Source of the DNA: Acidobacteriota bacterium
Lineage (GTDB): Bacteria; Acidobacteriota; Vicinamibacteria; Vicinamibacterales; 2-12-FULL-66-21
Reading direction: 5' to 3'
DNA length: 9,056 nt
Assembly: GCA_020200195.1 (NCBI GenBank)
Contig: JAIVJE010000309.1
Span: 1 to 9,056 of the forward strand
Both the position numbers and the translations under genes were made by a program. The number at the start of each line of letters is the position of its first letter. Position 1 is the first letter of the stretch. Below the pieces are notes generated by a model. That model did not search any database and was not told the origin of the DNA. It saw only the letters and a program-made list of their open reading frames with translations. Below, in pieces: positions 1-6,682 of this stretch.

Positions 1-154
1 TGTGCGAGGTGCGGTGCGACGTGCGAGGTGCGGTGTGCGAAGTGCGGCGTGCGGCGCACGTTGACCGTTACCCGTGGTCCGAACGTGGAAGCGCACGTGT
101 CCCGTCGCACCTCGTACCGCACGTTGAACGATGCACGCTGAACGTCGCACGTTC
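1..154. repeat. Heptanucleotide repeat array A (degenerate, two orientations)
   Basis: The left part (2-55) is built of 7-bp units of the form GTGCGRN. The 14-mer GTGCGAGGTGCGGT occurs at 2-15 and again at 21-34, followed by three more units at 35-55. The right part (about 93-154) carries the opposite orientation (CGCACCT, CCGCAC) and turns into 14-bp units: GCACGTTGAACGAT at 119-132, GCACGCTGAACGTC at 133-146, and a half unit at 147-154 that ends exactly before the ATG at 155. The two halves are partly complementary and could fold into an imperfect hairpin. The array starts at the window edge, so its full length is unknown. I see no promoter or gene in it. It resembles three other heptad arrays in this window in period and placement, but not in sequence. 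Confidence 0.75.
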
Positions 155-1101
155 ATGAGGAAGCTGTTTTTAGCAGGCGCGACTGCCTGGATGGTCGCGC
201 TCGTGCCGCTCGCCGGCAGCGCTCAGACGCCGCCGGCGCACGACCACGCGGCCGTCCCCGCCAGCACCTGGCACCTGATGCAGGACAGCGTCGCGTTCCT
301 GACGTTCAACCACCAGGGGGGACCCCGCGGCGGCCGTGAGTTTGTCTCGCAGAACTGGTGGATGGGGATGGCGGAGCGTCCCGTCGGACGCGGCACGATC
401 CGGTTCAACCTGATGCTCAGCCTCGATCCGGCGCCCGTCGGCAGCGACGGCTACCGCGAGATCTTTCAGGTCGGCGAAACATTTGACGGGCGGCCGCTGA
501 TCGACCGGCAACATCCGCACGATGTTCTGATGCAGGCCGCCGTCGTCTGGCGCCTGCCGCTCGGCCGGGACGTCGCACTGACCCTGGCGGGCGCGCCTGT
601 CGGAGAAGCCGCGCTCGGACCCGTGGCATTCATGCACCGATCGTCAGCGTTCGAGAACCCGACCGCTCCCCTGACGCATCACACGTTCGATTCCACTCAC
701 ATCGTCATGGGCGTGCTCACAGCGGCCCTCGACCGCGGACCGTGGCAGGTCGAGACGTCGGTGTTCCGCGGGGAGGAGCCAGACGAAGAGCGCTGGGATC
801 TCATGGACCCGGGCGCACTGGACTCGTGGTCCGTGCGCGGATGGGATCGGATGGTACCGCCCGAGCGATGCCTGGACGTTCCAGGTCTCGCACGGGTTCC
901 TGACCGACCCGGAAGTGCTGGATCCGGGCAACGTGCGCCGCACGAGCGTCTCCGCGACCTGGCGCCGGTGCCGACGTGACGTTTTACGGTGTTCCGGAGA
1001 TCCTCAAGCCGACCCACGGCGACCGGCCGGTCTCATTTCACGCGTTCATGCGCATCCGGCCGCCGGCGACGATGATGGGCCTGGTGGACGTGATTATGAT
1101 T
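155..1101 (+). pseudogene. Decayed gene for an exported conserved hypothetical protein
   Basis: I chose the ATG at 155 because an in-frame ATG at 131 lies inside the repeat array, and because 155 gives a clean signal peptide (MRKLFLAG, then a hydrophobic core, then GSAQ). The mature part is rich in aromatic residues and Gly, with stretches such as FNLMLSLDP, FQVGETFDGRPLIDRQHPHD and FENPTAPLTHHTFDSTH. This looks like a cell-envelope, possibly beta-barrel, protein family I recall only as conserved hypothetical. The frame reads well to RG at 836-841. It then breaks because of a 10-bp insertion (839-848) between two GGATGG copies. Coding sense resumes in the next frame as WYRPSDAWTFQVSHGF to SATWRR (852-968). 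Another break follows, and sense resumes at about 970 as ADVTFYGVPEILKPTHGDRP. That frame has no stop until 1554, so the native stop looks lost. The second break probably marks an internal deletion. Function is unknown. Confidence 0.7.
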
Positions 1102-1148
1102 CGGGAGAGAGGGCGGGCCCCGCGCGTGGAACGTGACGTTACACGTGA

Positions 1149-3011
1149 CTATTTCATCCTCGCCCCCAGCCATGCGTCGCGGAAGGCTTTCTGCTCCGCC
1201 GTCAAGGTGCCACCTGCGGATTCGACGGGAACGGCTTCCATCGCCGGGTCCTCTGCGAGCGTCACGCTGACGGTCGTCGTGGCTCCGTCGCGGCGCTTCA
1301 CGGTCACCGACATCCTGTCGCCAGGCTTGTGGGCTTTGAGCGCGGTCTGCCAGGTGTGGCTGCTCGAGAGCGGCGTGCTGTCGATCGCGGTGATCACGTC
1401 TCCCTGGTCGAGGCCGGCCTTGTGCGCGGGGGATCCCCATGACACCAGCTCGGTGATCCGCCCCGTGCCCTCGACCACGACCGATCCGGCCCAGGCCGCC
1501 CCTGCATTGCGCTTGCGAAACACGATGCCCGCCCGCCCGAACAACCGCGCGTAGTCGGCGACCTCCCGCCCTTCCACGTACTTAGTGAAGAACTCGTCGG
1601 CAAACGCGCGATCGCCAGAGACCTCGGCCAACCGCTCGCGCGCGTCCTGCAGCGTGTACGGCCGCGCAACCAGGCCAGGCTGTGGCCCTCCGGGCTTTCC
1701 GTGGACGCGCCACATCGCGCGCATGAAGTCGTCCAGCGACACTTTGCTGTTCGACCGATCGCGAAGGCTCAGGTCCATGGCCAGCGCCACCGCAGCCCCG
1801 TACGTGTAGTAAGAAAGAAAGGTGGTCGACAGATTCGTGGGATCCACGGCACGGGCCGCGTCGCTGAAGGGCGCCATCTCACTCATCTGCACGGCGGAAC
1901 GGAACTGCCGCCCGGGTGACGTGATCACCTCACTGGCCACCCCGCCAAAACCGCCTACGGTCTGCGGCAGCGGCGTCAATCCGGCGCGGCGCATGATCAG
2001 GCGGCCGTAGTACTGCGTGAACCCTTCCGCGAGCCAGAGCTCGCCCGAGATGTTGGCTTCCTCGAAATCGAACGGCTCGAGCGTCTTGGGACGGATTCGC
2101 TCGACGTTCCAGGCGTGGAAGAACTCGTGCGAGACCGTGCCGAGCACCCGGCGTCTCATCTGCGCATCACGCAACGTGACCGCCGCGGCGACCACGGTGC
2201 TGTTTCGATGCTCCATGCCGTCCCCCCCGCCCCACGGAACGTAATCTGCGAGGAACGTGTAGGTGCCGGTGTCGAACTCCGGGAATTCGCCATACACCGC
2301 CCCCATCTCGTTGACGATCTTCTCCGTGCCGGCCACGTACTCGTCGACGTCAGCCTCGGTCGCGTCGTGGTGCACGGTGACCCGGATCGTGAACTGCTTC
2401 CCGTCCGGGTTCCGCACTTTGAACGTGCGCAACGAGAACGCGCTCAACTCGGTCGGACTGTCCATCAAGTACTGGAGGTTCGGCGCGGTAAACGTCCAGG
2501 CATCGTCGGTGGGGAACAGCTGCGTGGCGGCCTTCCAGCTGGACCCTGCCGGCGGCTGGAAGCGGATGCGCGCGGGGCGCATGTCGAAGCCGCGCGCCCA
2601 CATCAGGGTCGCGGGCAGATTCATGTGGGCGTGCGTCGTGTCGATGCCGAGATAGGTGCCGTCGATGTGGTCGCCGTAAACCTTGTAGGCGATGCGCACC
2701 GTGCCATCATGACCCGCAACGTCCCACTGGTAGGGGTTGGGGCGCGTCGGCGCCAGCTCGGTTCCCTTTCCGTCGTAGGCGTGCACGTCGAAGACGTTCT
2801 TCGAGTACTCGTGGACGGCGTAACGCCCGGGAGACGATCGGCTCATCCGCGCTTCCAGCGTGCCGGCAGGAACCGCGGGGAAGGTGACTTCTACCTGCGC
2901 GTAGTGATGTTCGGGAGCCGGGAACGAGACCTGGTACTGGACGGGCTCCTGCGCCGCGGCAGCAACCGCTGCGACGAGAACGATCAGTGCCGCTCGGATG
3001 GCGTGGCGCAT
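1149..3011 (-). CDS. Secreted M61-family metallopeptidase with C-terminal PDZ domain
   Basis: This 620-residue protein starts with a signal peptide (about 1-20, Ala/Val-rich core before QEP), so it should act in the periplasm or outside the cell. An N-terminal beta-rich domain (about 25-200) is followed by the peptidase domain. The zinc motif HEFFH is at 295-299, and the third ligand is E329 in WLAEGFTQYY, which matches the glycyl-aminopeptidase (M61) pattern. A PDZ domain spans about 510-590 (GSPAHKAGLDQGDVI, residues 526-540). Known M61 enzymes remove N-terminal residues, with preference for Gly or Ala; the substrate here is not predictable. Length and domain order are typical and all catalytic residues are present. 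The ATG at 3011 follows GGGAGA about 3 bases upstream, and the ureohydrolase stop is 15 bp upstream, so the two are probably co-transcribed. The stop is TAG at 1149-1151, converging on the decayed gene to the left. Confidence 0.93.
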   Translation of the reverse strand: MRHAIRAALIVLVAAVAAAAQEPVQYQVSFPAPEHHYAQVEVTFPAVPAGTLEARMSRSSPGRYAVHEYSKNVFDVHAYDGKGTELAPTRPNPYQWDVAGHDGTVRIAYKVYGDHIDGTYLGIDTTHAHMNLPATLMWARGFDMRPARIRFQPPAGSSWKAATQLFPTDDAWTFTAPNLQYLMDSPTELSAFSLRTFKVRNPDGKQFTIRVTVHHDATEADVDEYVAGTEKIVNEMGAVYGEFPEFDTGTYTFLADYVPWGGGDGMEHRNSTVVAAAVTLRDAQMRRRVLGTVSHEFFHAWNVERIRPKTLEPFDFEEANISGELWLAEGFTQYYGRLIMRRAGLTPLPQTVGGFGGVASEVITSPGRQFRSAVQMSEMAPFSDAARAVDPTNLSTTFLSYYTYGAAVALAMDLSLRDRSNSKVSLDDFMRAMWRVHGKPGGPQPGLVARPYTLQDARERLAEVSGDRAFADEFFTKYVEGREVADYARLFGRAGIVFRKRNAGAAWAGSVVVEGTGRITELVSWGSPAHKAGLDQGDVITAIDSTPLSSSHTWQTALKAHKPGDRMSVTVKRRDGATTTVSVTLAEDPAMEAVPVESAGGTLTAEQKAFRDAWLGARMK

Positions 3012-3026
3012 GACTCTCCCCGTCTG

Positions 3027-3999
3027 TCACCGGGCATGACGCGCGGCCGCTCGACCGCCGGGTCGGAGTGCTACGACGCATAGCAGCTCAAACATGATAT
3101 TGGCGGCGAGCAGCGCGGTGATCTGCCCTGGACCGTCGAACTGCGGCGCGACCTCGACGACGTCGCATCCGACAATGTTGAGACCGGCGAGGCCGCGGAC
3201 GAGTTCCTGGGCCTCGAAGCTGGTGAGCCCGCCGACTTCTGGCGTGCCGGTCCCGGGGGCAAACGCGGGATCCACCGAGTCGATGTCGAAGGTGACGTAG
3301 ACCGGTCCGCGCGCCAGCGCGTGGACCCGTTCCATGATCGACGAAACGCCGCCTGCTTTCACCTCTCGGATGTCGATCATCGTCACACCGTGGCTGTTCT
3401 GAAACGTGAAATCTTCGGTCTCGCCATACATCGGACCGCGGATACCGATCTGGACGTACCCGCCGCGCGCGAGCAGACCCTCCTCGATCGCACGCCGGAA
3501 CGGTGAGCCGTGGAAATACTTGCTGCCGAAGTAGTCGCCCCACGTATCAATGTGTGCGTCGAACTGCACGAGGCTGACAGGCCCGTGCCTGGCGGCTACC
3601 GCGCGCAGAATGGGAAGCGAGATGGAATGATCGCCGCCGGCAATGATCGGAGTGGCACCGGCGTCCAGCACGTTTCGCACGCCGGCTTCTATCGCCGCGT
3701 AGGCCTGTTCCATGCCGACCGGCGGCGCGTCGACGTCACCCGCGTCCACGACCCTGAGCTCCGCGAATGGAGACACCTTCTGGAAATAGGAGTACGGGCG
3801 GATGAGCGACGATTGGGGCGCGGATCTCGCGCGGACCCAGCCGCGCGCCCGGTCGGTAGGACGTCCCGCTGTCGAACGGCACGCCGAGCAGCGCAACGTC
3901 GACATCCCGCAGGTCGGTCTGATGCGGCAGCCGCATGAACGTCGCCGGCTGGGCGAATCGCGGGCTGTCGGATGAATTGCGCTGCTGCGACTTGGGCAA
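3027..3999 (-). CDS. speB: Agmatinase-family ureohydrolase, split by a one-base frameshift
   Basis: These enzymes hydrolyse guanidino compounds (agmatine to putrescine plus urea, or guanidinobutyrate) with a binuclear Mn centre in the cytoplasm. The N-terminal part reads from a TTG at 3999 (MPKSQQRNS, then ATFMRLP and GVPFDSGTSYRPGARLGPREIRA). The rest reads in another frame from about 3815 (QSSLIRPYSYF onward). Removing one G from the GGGG run at 3815-3818 joins them into about 323 residues, the usual family length. In the joined numbering the metal ligands are intact: GGDHS (H124), FDAHID (D147, H149, D151) and FDIDSVDP (D238, D240). The TTG start is favoured because family-like residues precede the first ATG (M22) and AAGGA lies 8 bases upstream (4008-4012). 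HGSPFRRA also occurs in guanidinobutyrases, so the substrate and the symbol are uncertain. The frameshift may be real or a sequencing error; the rest of the gene shows no decay. Confidence 0.85.
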
Positions 4000-4007
4000 C
4001 GAACTGA

Positions 4008-4012
4008 TCCTT
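4008..4012 (-). promoter_or_regulatory. Ribosome binding site supporting a TTG start
   Basis: On the minus strand AAGGA sits 8 bases before the TTG at 3999. It supports the rare TTG codon as the ureohydrolase start over the internal ATG 21 codons later, which would cut into the conserved N-terminus. The site lies directly downstream of repeat array B. Confidence 0.5.
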
Positions 4013-4013
4013 G

Positions 4014-4138
4014 AAGTTCTTAGTCCTTGGTCCTTGGTCCTTGGTCCTTAGTGACGGAGAAGTCCTTGGTCCTTGGTCCTTGGTCCTTGGCCCTTTGGTG
4101 CACGTGCACAAGGACGAAGGACGAAGGACTAAGAACTT
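4014..4138. repeat. Heptanucleotide repeat array B with long inverted arms
   Basis: Two blocks of perfect TTGGTCC units (three at 4027-4047, three at 4066-4086, each with degenerate flanking units) are followed by units in the opposite orientation, AAGGACG and AAGGACT (4110-4130). The outer 15 bases, AAGTTCTTAGTCCTT (4014-4028), have an exact reverse complement at 4124-4138. Pairing continues inward to about 30 bp (4014-4043 with 4109-4138) with only two G-G mismatches. The region between holds a perfect 12-bp palindrome GTGCACGTGCAC (4098-4109). The array fills the gap between the permease stop (7 bp away) and the ureohydrolase start. The hairpin could end or attenuate transcription. The only T-run (4137-4140) lies on the plus-strand side, so it is not a standard terminator for the minus-strand genes. 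Confidence 0.9.
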
Positions 4139-4145
4139 TTCGTTC

Positions 4146-5456
4146 CTACCTCGCCCTCACCCACCGGAACATTTCGGGAATGGTCGCAGACTTGCCCTGC
4201 ATGAGGAGCCCAGTCCTGAAGATCTTGCCGGCCGCCCACACGGTGACGGTGACGGTCACCGCGGTCAGCACCAGCGACAGCGCGATTTCCCACGCGGGCG
4301 GACCGGGCTGCAGCGAGATCCGGAGAAGCATCAGGAACGGCGTGGCCGTCGGAATCATCGAAAGGATCGTCGCCATCGCTCCGTCGGGCGCGCGCAGGAC
4401 CACCCGCGACGTCACGACCGGCAGCATGACGAGAAGCATGACCGGCGTCATCATGTTCTGTGAGTCCTTCAGGTCGGTGCAGGCCGCACCGATCGCAATG
4501 AAGATCGATCCGAACAGGAAGACCGCCATCGTGAGGTACACGAGGAACCAAGCGAGGATCGCCGGTCTCACGGCGTCCGCGTAACCCCAGTAATTCGCGA
4601 CGATCAGCCCTCCGGCAATGTAGACGACCGTCAGGACCAGCGAGATGCCCGCGCTCCCGATCAGCTTGCCCATCATGAGCTGAAACGGGGTCACCGACGC
4701 GATCAGGATCTCGCTGATGCGGCTCATCTTCTCTTCGATCACGGTATTCAGGAGCTGCGGGGAGCTGGCCATCACCGTGAGGTACATGAGCGCCATCAGT
4801 ACGGTGGGCACTCCGACCTCGCGGAACTGATCGACTTGCTGCGCCGCCTGCAGCCCACCCTGTGCATCGCGGGCGAACAAGCCGAGCGTCTCGACCGGCG
4901 TCTGTCGAAGCAGCCGCACCACCAGCGCACTATCGACGGCAGATGTCCGAAAGCGCTCGGTCAGAATCAGCGCGTTGACCGACGTGCGCACCCACTCAGG
5001 GAGCGCGGCATACGAGGGATGGTCCGAGTAGTAGCGGATCCTTACGCCTGATCCCGGGTCCAGCAGGCCTGCCGGTAGTTCGACGAAGGCGAAGAGCTCA
5101 CCCCGCCGTACCTGATCCGACAACTCGATCCGGAGCTGGTCGGGGTCGCGGCCAGCCGGTGGCACCAGCACCGGCAGGAATTTCGCGCCCACCACGCTCC
5201 CGTCTTCCGCAGCGGCGGCGGCGCCGCGCCGGTTCAACTCACCGGCAAGGAGCGACAGCTTCTCGCCAAGCACGCCGGTGTAATCGACGACGGCGAACGT
5301 CCGATTTTTCGTGTCGGTGGAGTCCCTCGTCGCCCGGACGACAATGACGGACACCGCCATCACGACCGGCATCAGCAGGACGCTGATCATGAACGCCCTG
5401 CTGCGGACGAGGGTACCGAATTCCGATGACGCGACGATGAGAGTCTTGCGCATCAT
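4146..5456 (-). CDS. ABC-2 type transporter permease (NatB-like)
   Basis: This 436-residue inner-membrane protein is the membrane partner of the ATPase encoded just upstream. One N-terminal transmembrane helix (about 21-41) is followed by a large extracytoplasmic domain (about 42-213). Then come five or six helices, at roughly 215-235, 263-288, 298-322, 334-352, 358-378 and 388-410. The stretch EEKMSRISEILIASVTPFQL (242-261), before the third helix, is characteristic of the NatB/ABC2_membrane_3 family, which includes Na+ and drug or antibiotic efflux permeases; the substrate here is unknown. There are two consecutive ATG codons (5456 and 5453). The only Shine-Dalgarno-like sequence, GAGAG, comes from repeat array C: 4 bases from the first ATG and 7 from the second, so the second may be the real start. 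The gap to the ATPase stop is 35 bp, consistent with one operon. Confidence 0.92.
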   Translation of the reverse strand: MMRKTLIVASSEFGTLVRSRAFMISVLLMPVVMAVSVIVVRATRDSTDTKNRTFAVVDYTGVLGEKLSLLAGELNRRGAAAAAEDGSVVGAKFLPVLVPPAGRDPDQLRIELSDQVRRGELFAFVELPAGLLDPGSGVRIRYYSDHPSYAALPEWVRTSVNALILTERFRTSAVDSALVVRLLRQTPVETLGLFARDAQGGLQAAQQVDQFREVGVPTVLMALMYLTVMASSPQLLNTVIEEKMSRISEILIASVTPFQLMMGKLIGSAGISLVLTVVYIAGGLIVANYWGYADAVRPAILAWFLVYLTMAVFLFGSIFIAIGAACTDLKDSQNMMTPVMLLVMLPVVTSRVVLRAPDGAMATILSMIPTATPFLMLLRISLQPGPPAWEIALSLVLTAVTVTVTVWAAGKIFRTGLLMQGKSATIPEMFRWVRAR

Positions 5457-5460
5457 GAAG

Positions 5461-5495
5461 CTCTCAGCTCTCAGCTCTCAGCTCTCAGCCCTCAG
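5461..5495. repeat. Heptanucleotide repeat array C inside the ABC operon
   Basis: Four perfect CTCTCAG units (5461-5488) and one variant CCCTCAG (5489-5495) form the gap between the ATPase and permease genes. Read on the coding (minus) strand the unit is CTGAGAG. The ATPase stop codon TGA (5492-5494) lies within the fifth unit, and the array ends 4 bases before the permease ATG. The GAGAG in each unit is the only ribosome-binding-like sequence available to the permease. Beyond the array, TCAGCTGA (5499-5506, inside the ATPase 3' end) is palindromic and can pair with the unit. Confidence 0.92.
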
Positions 5496-6433
5496 CCAAT
5501 CAGCTGAGCGCTGTTTTCCAGTTCCATTCCGGCGAGCTCCTGCTCCCGGGGCTTGGCGATTCGGACGAAGATATCCTGCAGCGACGGCCGCGCGACTTCG
5601 AAGTGATAAATCGCCGTGCGCGCGGCCAGGCGCACGAGAAACGCCTGCGGATCTCCCTTCAGCCGTACTTCCTGCACCTGCCCGAAATCGTTCACCGACT
5701 CCACCTCGTCATAGCCGCGCAAGGCGTCGACTCCTGCGGCGGTGCGGAGCCGGACCGTGTCGGCGCCGTACTGCTCCTGGATATCGTGGAGCGTGCCGTC
5801 GAGCACTTTCCGTCCGCGAAAAATCATGAACACCCGGTCGCACATCTTCTCGGCCGTCAGCATGTCGTGCGTGCTGAAGACGACCGTGCAGCCACGCCGG
5901 CGCATCTCGAGCACCCCGTCCTTGACGACGTGCGCGTTGACCGGGTCGAGCCCCGAGAAGGGCTCATCGAGAATCAGCAGCGCGGGGTTCGACACGACCG
6001 CCGAGACGAACTGCACTTTCTGCGACATCCCTTTGGAGAGGGTCTCGATCGGCCGGTGGTCGAGACCGGGCAATTCCATCCGCTCCATCCATTCGGAGAT
6101 GCGGGTGTCCAGATCCGCGACGCGTTCCCCTTTCAGGCGCCCGTAGTAGCGCAGCAGCCGGCGGACGGTCATCTTCTTATAGAGACCCCGCTCTTCTGGT
6201 AAATAGCTGACCTTGTCACGGGCGGCCTCGGTGTCGCGGGAGCCGAGCACTTCGATCTCCCCCTCGTCCGGCAGCAGGATGTGCATGATCATCCGGAGGG
6301 TCGTGGTTTTGCCGGAGCCATTGGGCCCGATGAAGCCGTAAATCGAGCCGGTCGGGACCGTCAGCGACAGGTCGTCGACCGCCAGCGTGCCGTTGAATCG
6401 CTTGGTCACGTGCCGCAGCGCGATGGCATGCAT
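5492..6433 (-). CDS. ABC transporter ATP-binding protein (NatA-like)
   Basis: This 313-residue cytoplasmic ATPase powers the ABC-2 permease that follows it. Walker A is GPNGSGKT (36-43). The Q-loop region is YLPEERGLY (77-85), with Glu in place of Gln as is common in this subfamily. The signature is LSKGMSQ (132-138), Walker B is LLILDEP (152-158), and the H-loop His is H189 in STHDM. A C-terminal domain (about 215-313) follows the nucleotide-binding domain, as in NatA-type exporters. I chose the ATG at 6433 because GGAG lies 6 bases upstream (6440-6443) and the fold starts there (MHAIALRHVTKRF). An in-frame ATG at 6499 would add a Pro-rich 22-residue tail with no good ribosome site. The frame stays open further upstream to 7336, but that stretch is antisense to actA. 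The stop codon is embedded in repeat array C. Confidence 0.95.
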   Translation of the reverse strand: MHAIALRHVTKRFNGTLAVDDLSLTVPTGSIYGFIGPNGSGKTTTLRMIMHILLPDEGEIEVLGSRDTEAARDKVSYLPEERGLYKKMTVRRLLRYYGRLKGERVADLDTRISEWMERMELPGLDHRPIETLSKGMSQKVQFVSAVVSNPALLILDEPFSGLDPVNAHVVKDGVLEMRRRGCTVVFSTHDMLTAEKMCDRVFMIFRGRKVLDGTLHDIQEQYGADTVRLRTAAGVDALRGYDEVESVNDFGQVQEVRLKGDPQAFLVRLAARTAIYHFEVARPSLQDIFVRIAKPREQELAGMELENSAQLIG

Positions 6434-6439
6434 CGACGG

Positions 6440-6443
6440 CTCC
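6440..6443 (-). promoter_or_regulatory. Ribosome binding site of the ABC ATPase
   Basis: GGAG on the minus strand, 6 bases before the ATG at 6433, decides this start over the in-frame ATG at 6499. Confidence 0.55.
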
Positions 6444-6541
6444 GGACGATCGAGCGGGCGGGGGCCGGCTGATGGACCGAGGGGGGCCTGATGGGTCATG
6501 CGGCGCCACGATCTTACCCTTTGTGGTGTTTCGGGCGCAGG

Positions 6542-6570
6542 TTGACACTTTGTGAAAAGTTTCACATTAT
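6542..6570 (+). promoter_or_regulatory. Sigma-70-like promoter of actA
   Basis: A perfect -35 box TTGACA (6542-6547), a 17-bp spacer and a -10 box CATTAT (6565-6570, 4 of 6 matches to consensus) face the actA gene. Transcription would start near 6577, giving a leader of about 105 bases. This is the only AT-rich stretch in the 249-bp divergent gap. I found no equally good promoter for the ABC operon on the other strand of the same gap. Confidence 0.7.
6551..6566. promoter_or_regulatory. Palindromic operator in the actA promoter (Rex- or CRP/FNR-like)
   Basis: TGTGAAAAGTTTCACA is a perfect 7-bp inverted repeat around AG. It fits the CRP core TGTGA-N6-TCACA exactly. With the T at 6550 and the T at 6567 it fits the Rex consensus TTGTGAA-N4-TTCACAA with one mismatch. 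It lies between the -35 and -10 boxes, overlapping the first -10 base, so a bound protein should block RNA polymerase. That favours a repressor such as Rex, the NADH/NAD+ sensor of respiratory genes. Which regulator binds is inference. Confidence 0.6.
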
Positions 6571-6598
6571 TGTGCCGGGTCAGCCTGTGGCGGGCGGA

Positions 6599-6620
6599 CG
6601 CCGCCGTGCTCGCTGCGGCG
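6599..6620 (+). other. GC-rich hairpin in the actA leader
   Basis: CGCCGC (6599-6604) and GCGGCG (6615-6620) can pair around a 10-base loop in the predicted 5' leader of actA. No U-run follows, so it is not an intrinsic terminator. GC-rich DNA often allows such stems by chance, so a regulatory role is uncertain. Confidence 0.3.
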
Positions 6621-6682
6621 GGTGCTGGAAAGCCCCCGGTTTCGAGTAGGCTCTTGGAAACAGTCGCGGCGCGGTCGACACG

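Noticed and set aside
131..154. ATG at 131 as start of the first gene
   Set aside because: It lies within the 14-bp repeat units of array A, and the signal peptide begins cleanly at the ATG at 155.
1102..1554. Plus-strand open frame continuing from the pseudogene
   Set aside because: It is antisense to the 3' end of the M61 peptidase gene and shows no family-like sequence; it stays open only for lack of a stop.
2115..3083. 322-residue plus-strand open frame
   Set aside because: Arg/Gly/Val-rich translation antisense to the M61 peptidase gene, whose catalytic motifs are intact; a shadow of GC-rich coding DNA.
4014..4138. CRISPR array
   Set aside because: Units are 7 bp in direct tandem with no spacers of uniform length, and no cas gene is present.
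4109..4140. Intrinsic terminator for the minus-strand permease at array B
   Set aside because: The stem is strong, but the T-run follows it on the plus strand, where no upstream gene reads into it; on the minus strand no U-run follows.
4011..4584. Plus-strand open frames starting in array B with a repetitive Leu-Val-Leu-Gly-Pro-Trp-Ser peptide
   Set aside because: The repeat peptide is just the heptad array read through, then antisense to the permease gene; no ribosome site.
6434..6600. Sigma-70 promoter for the ABC operon on the minus strand
   Set aside because: A TAAGAT-like -10 exists upstream of the ATPase, but the matching -35 position has almost no consensus bases.
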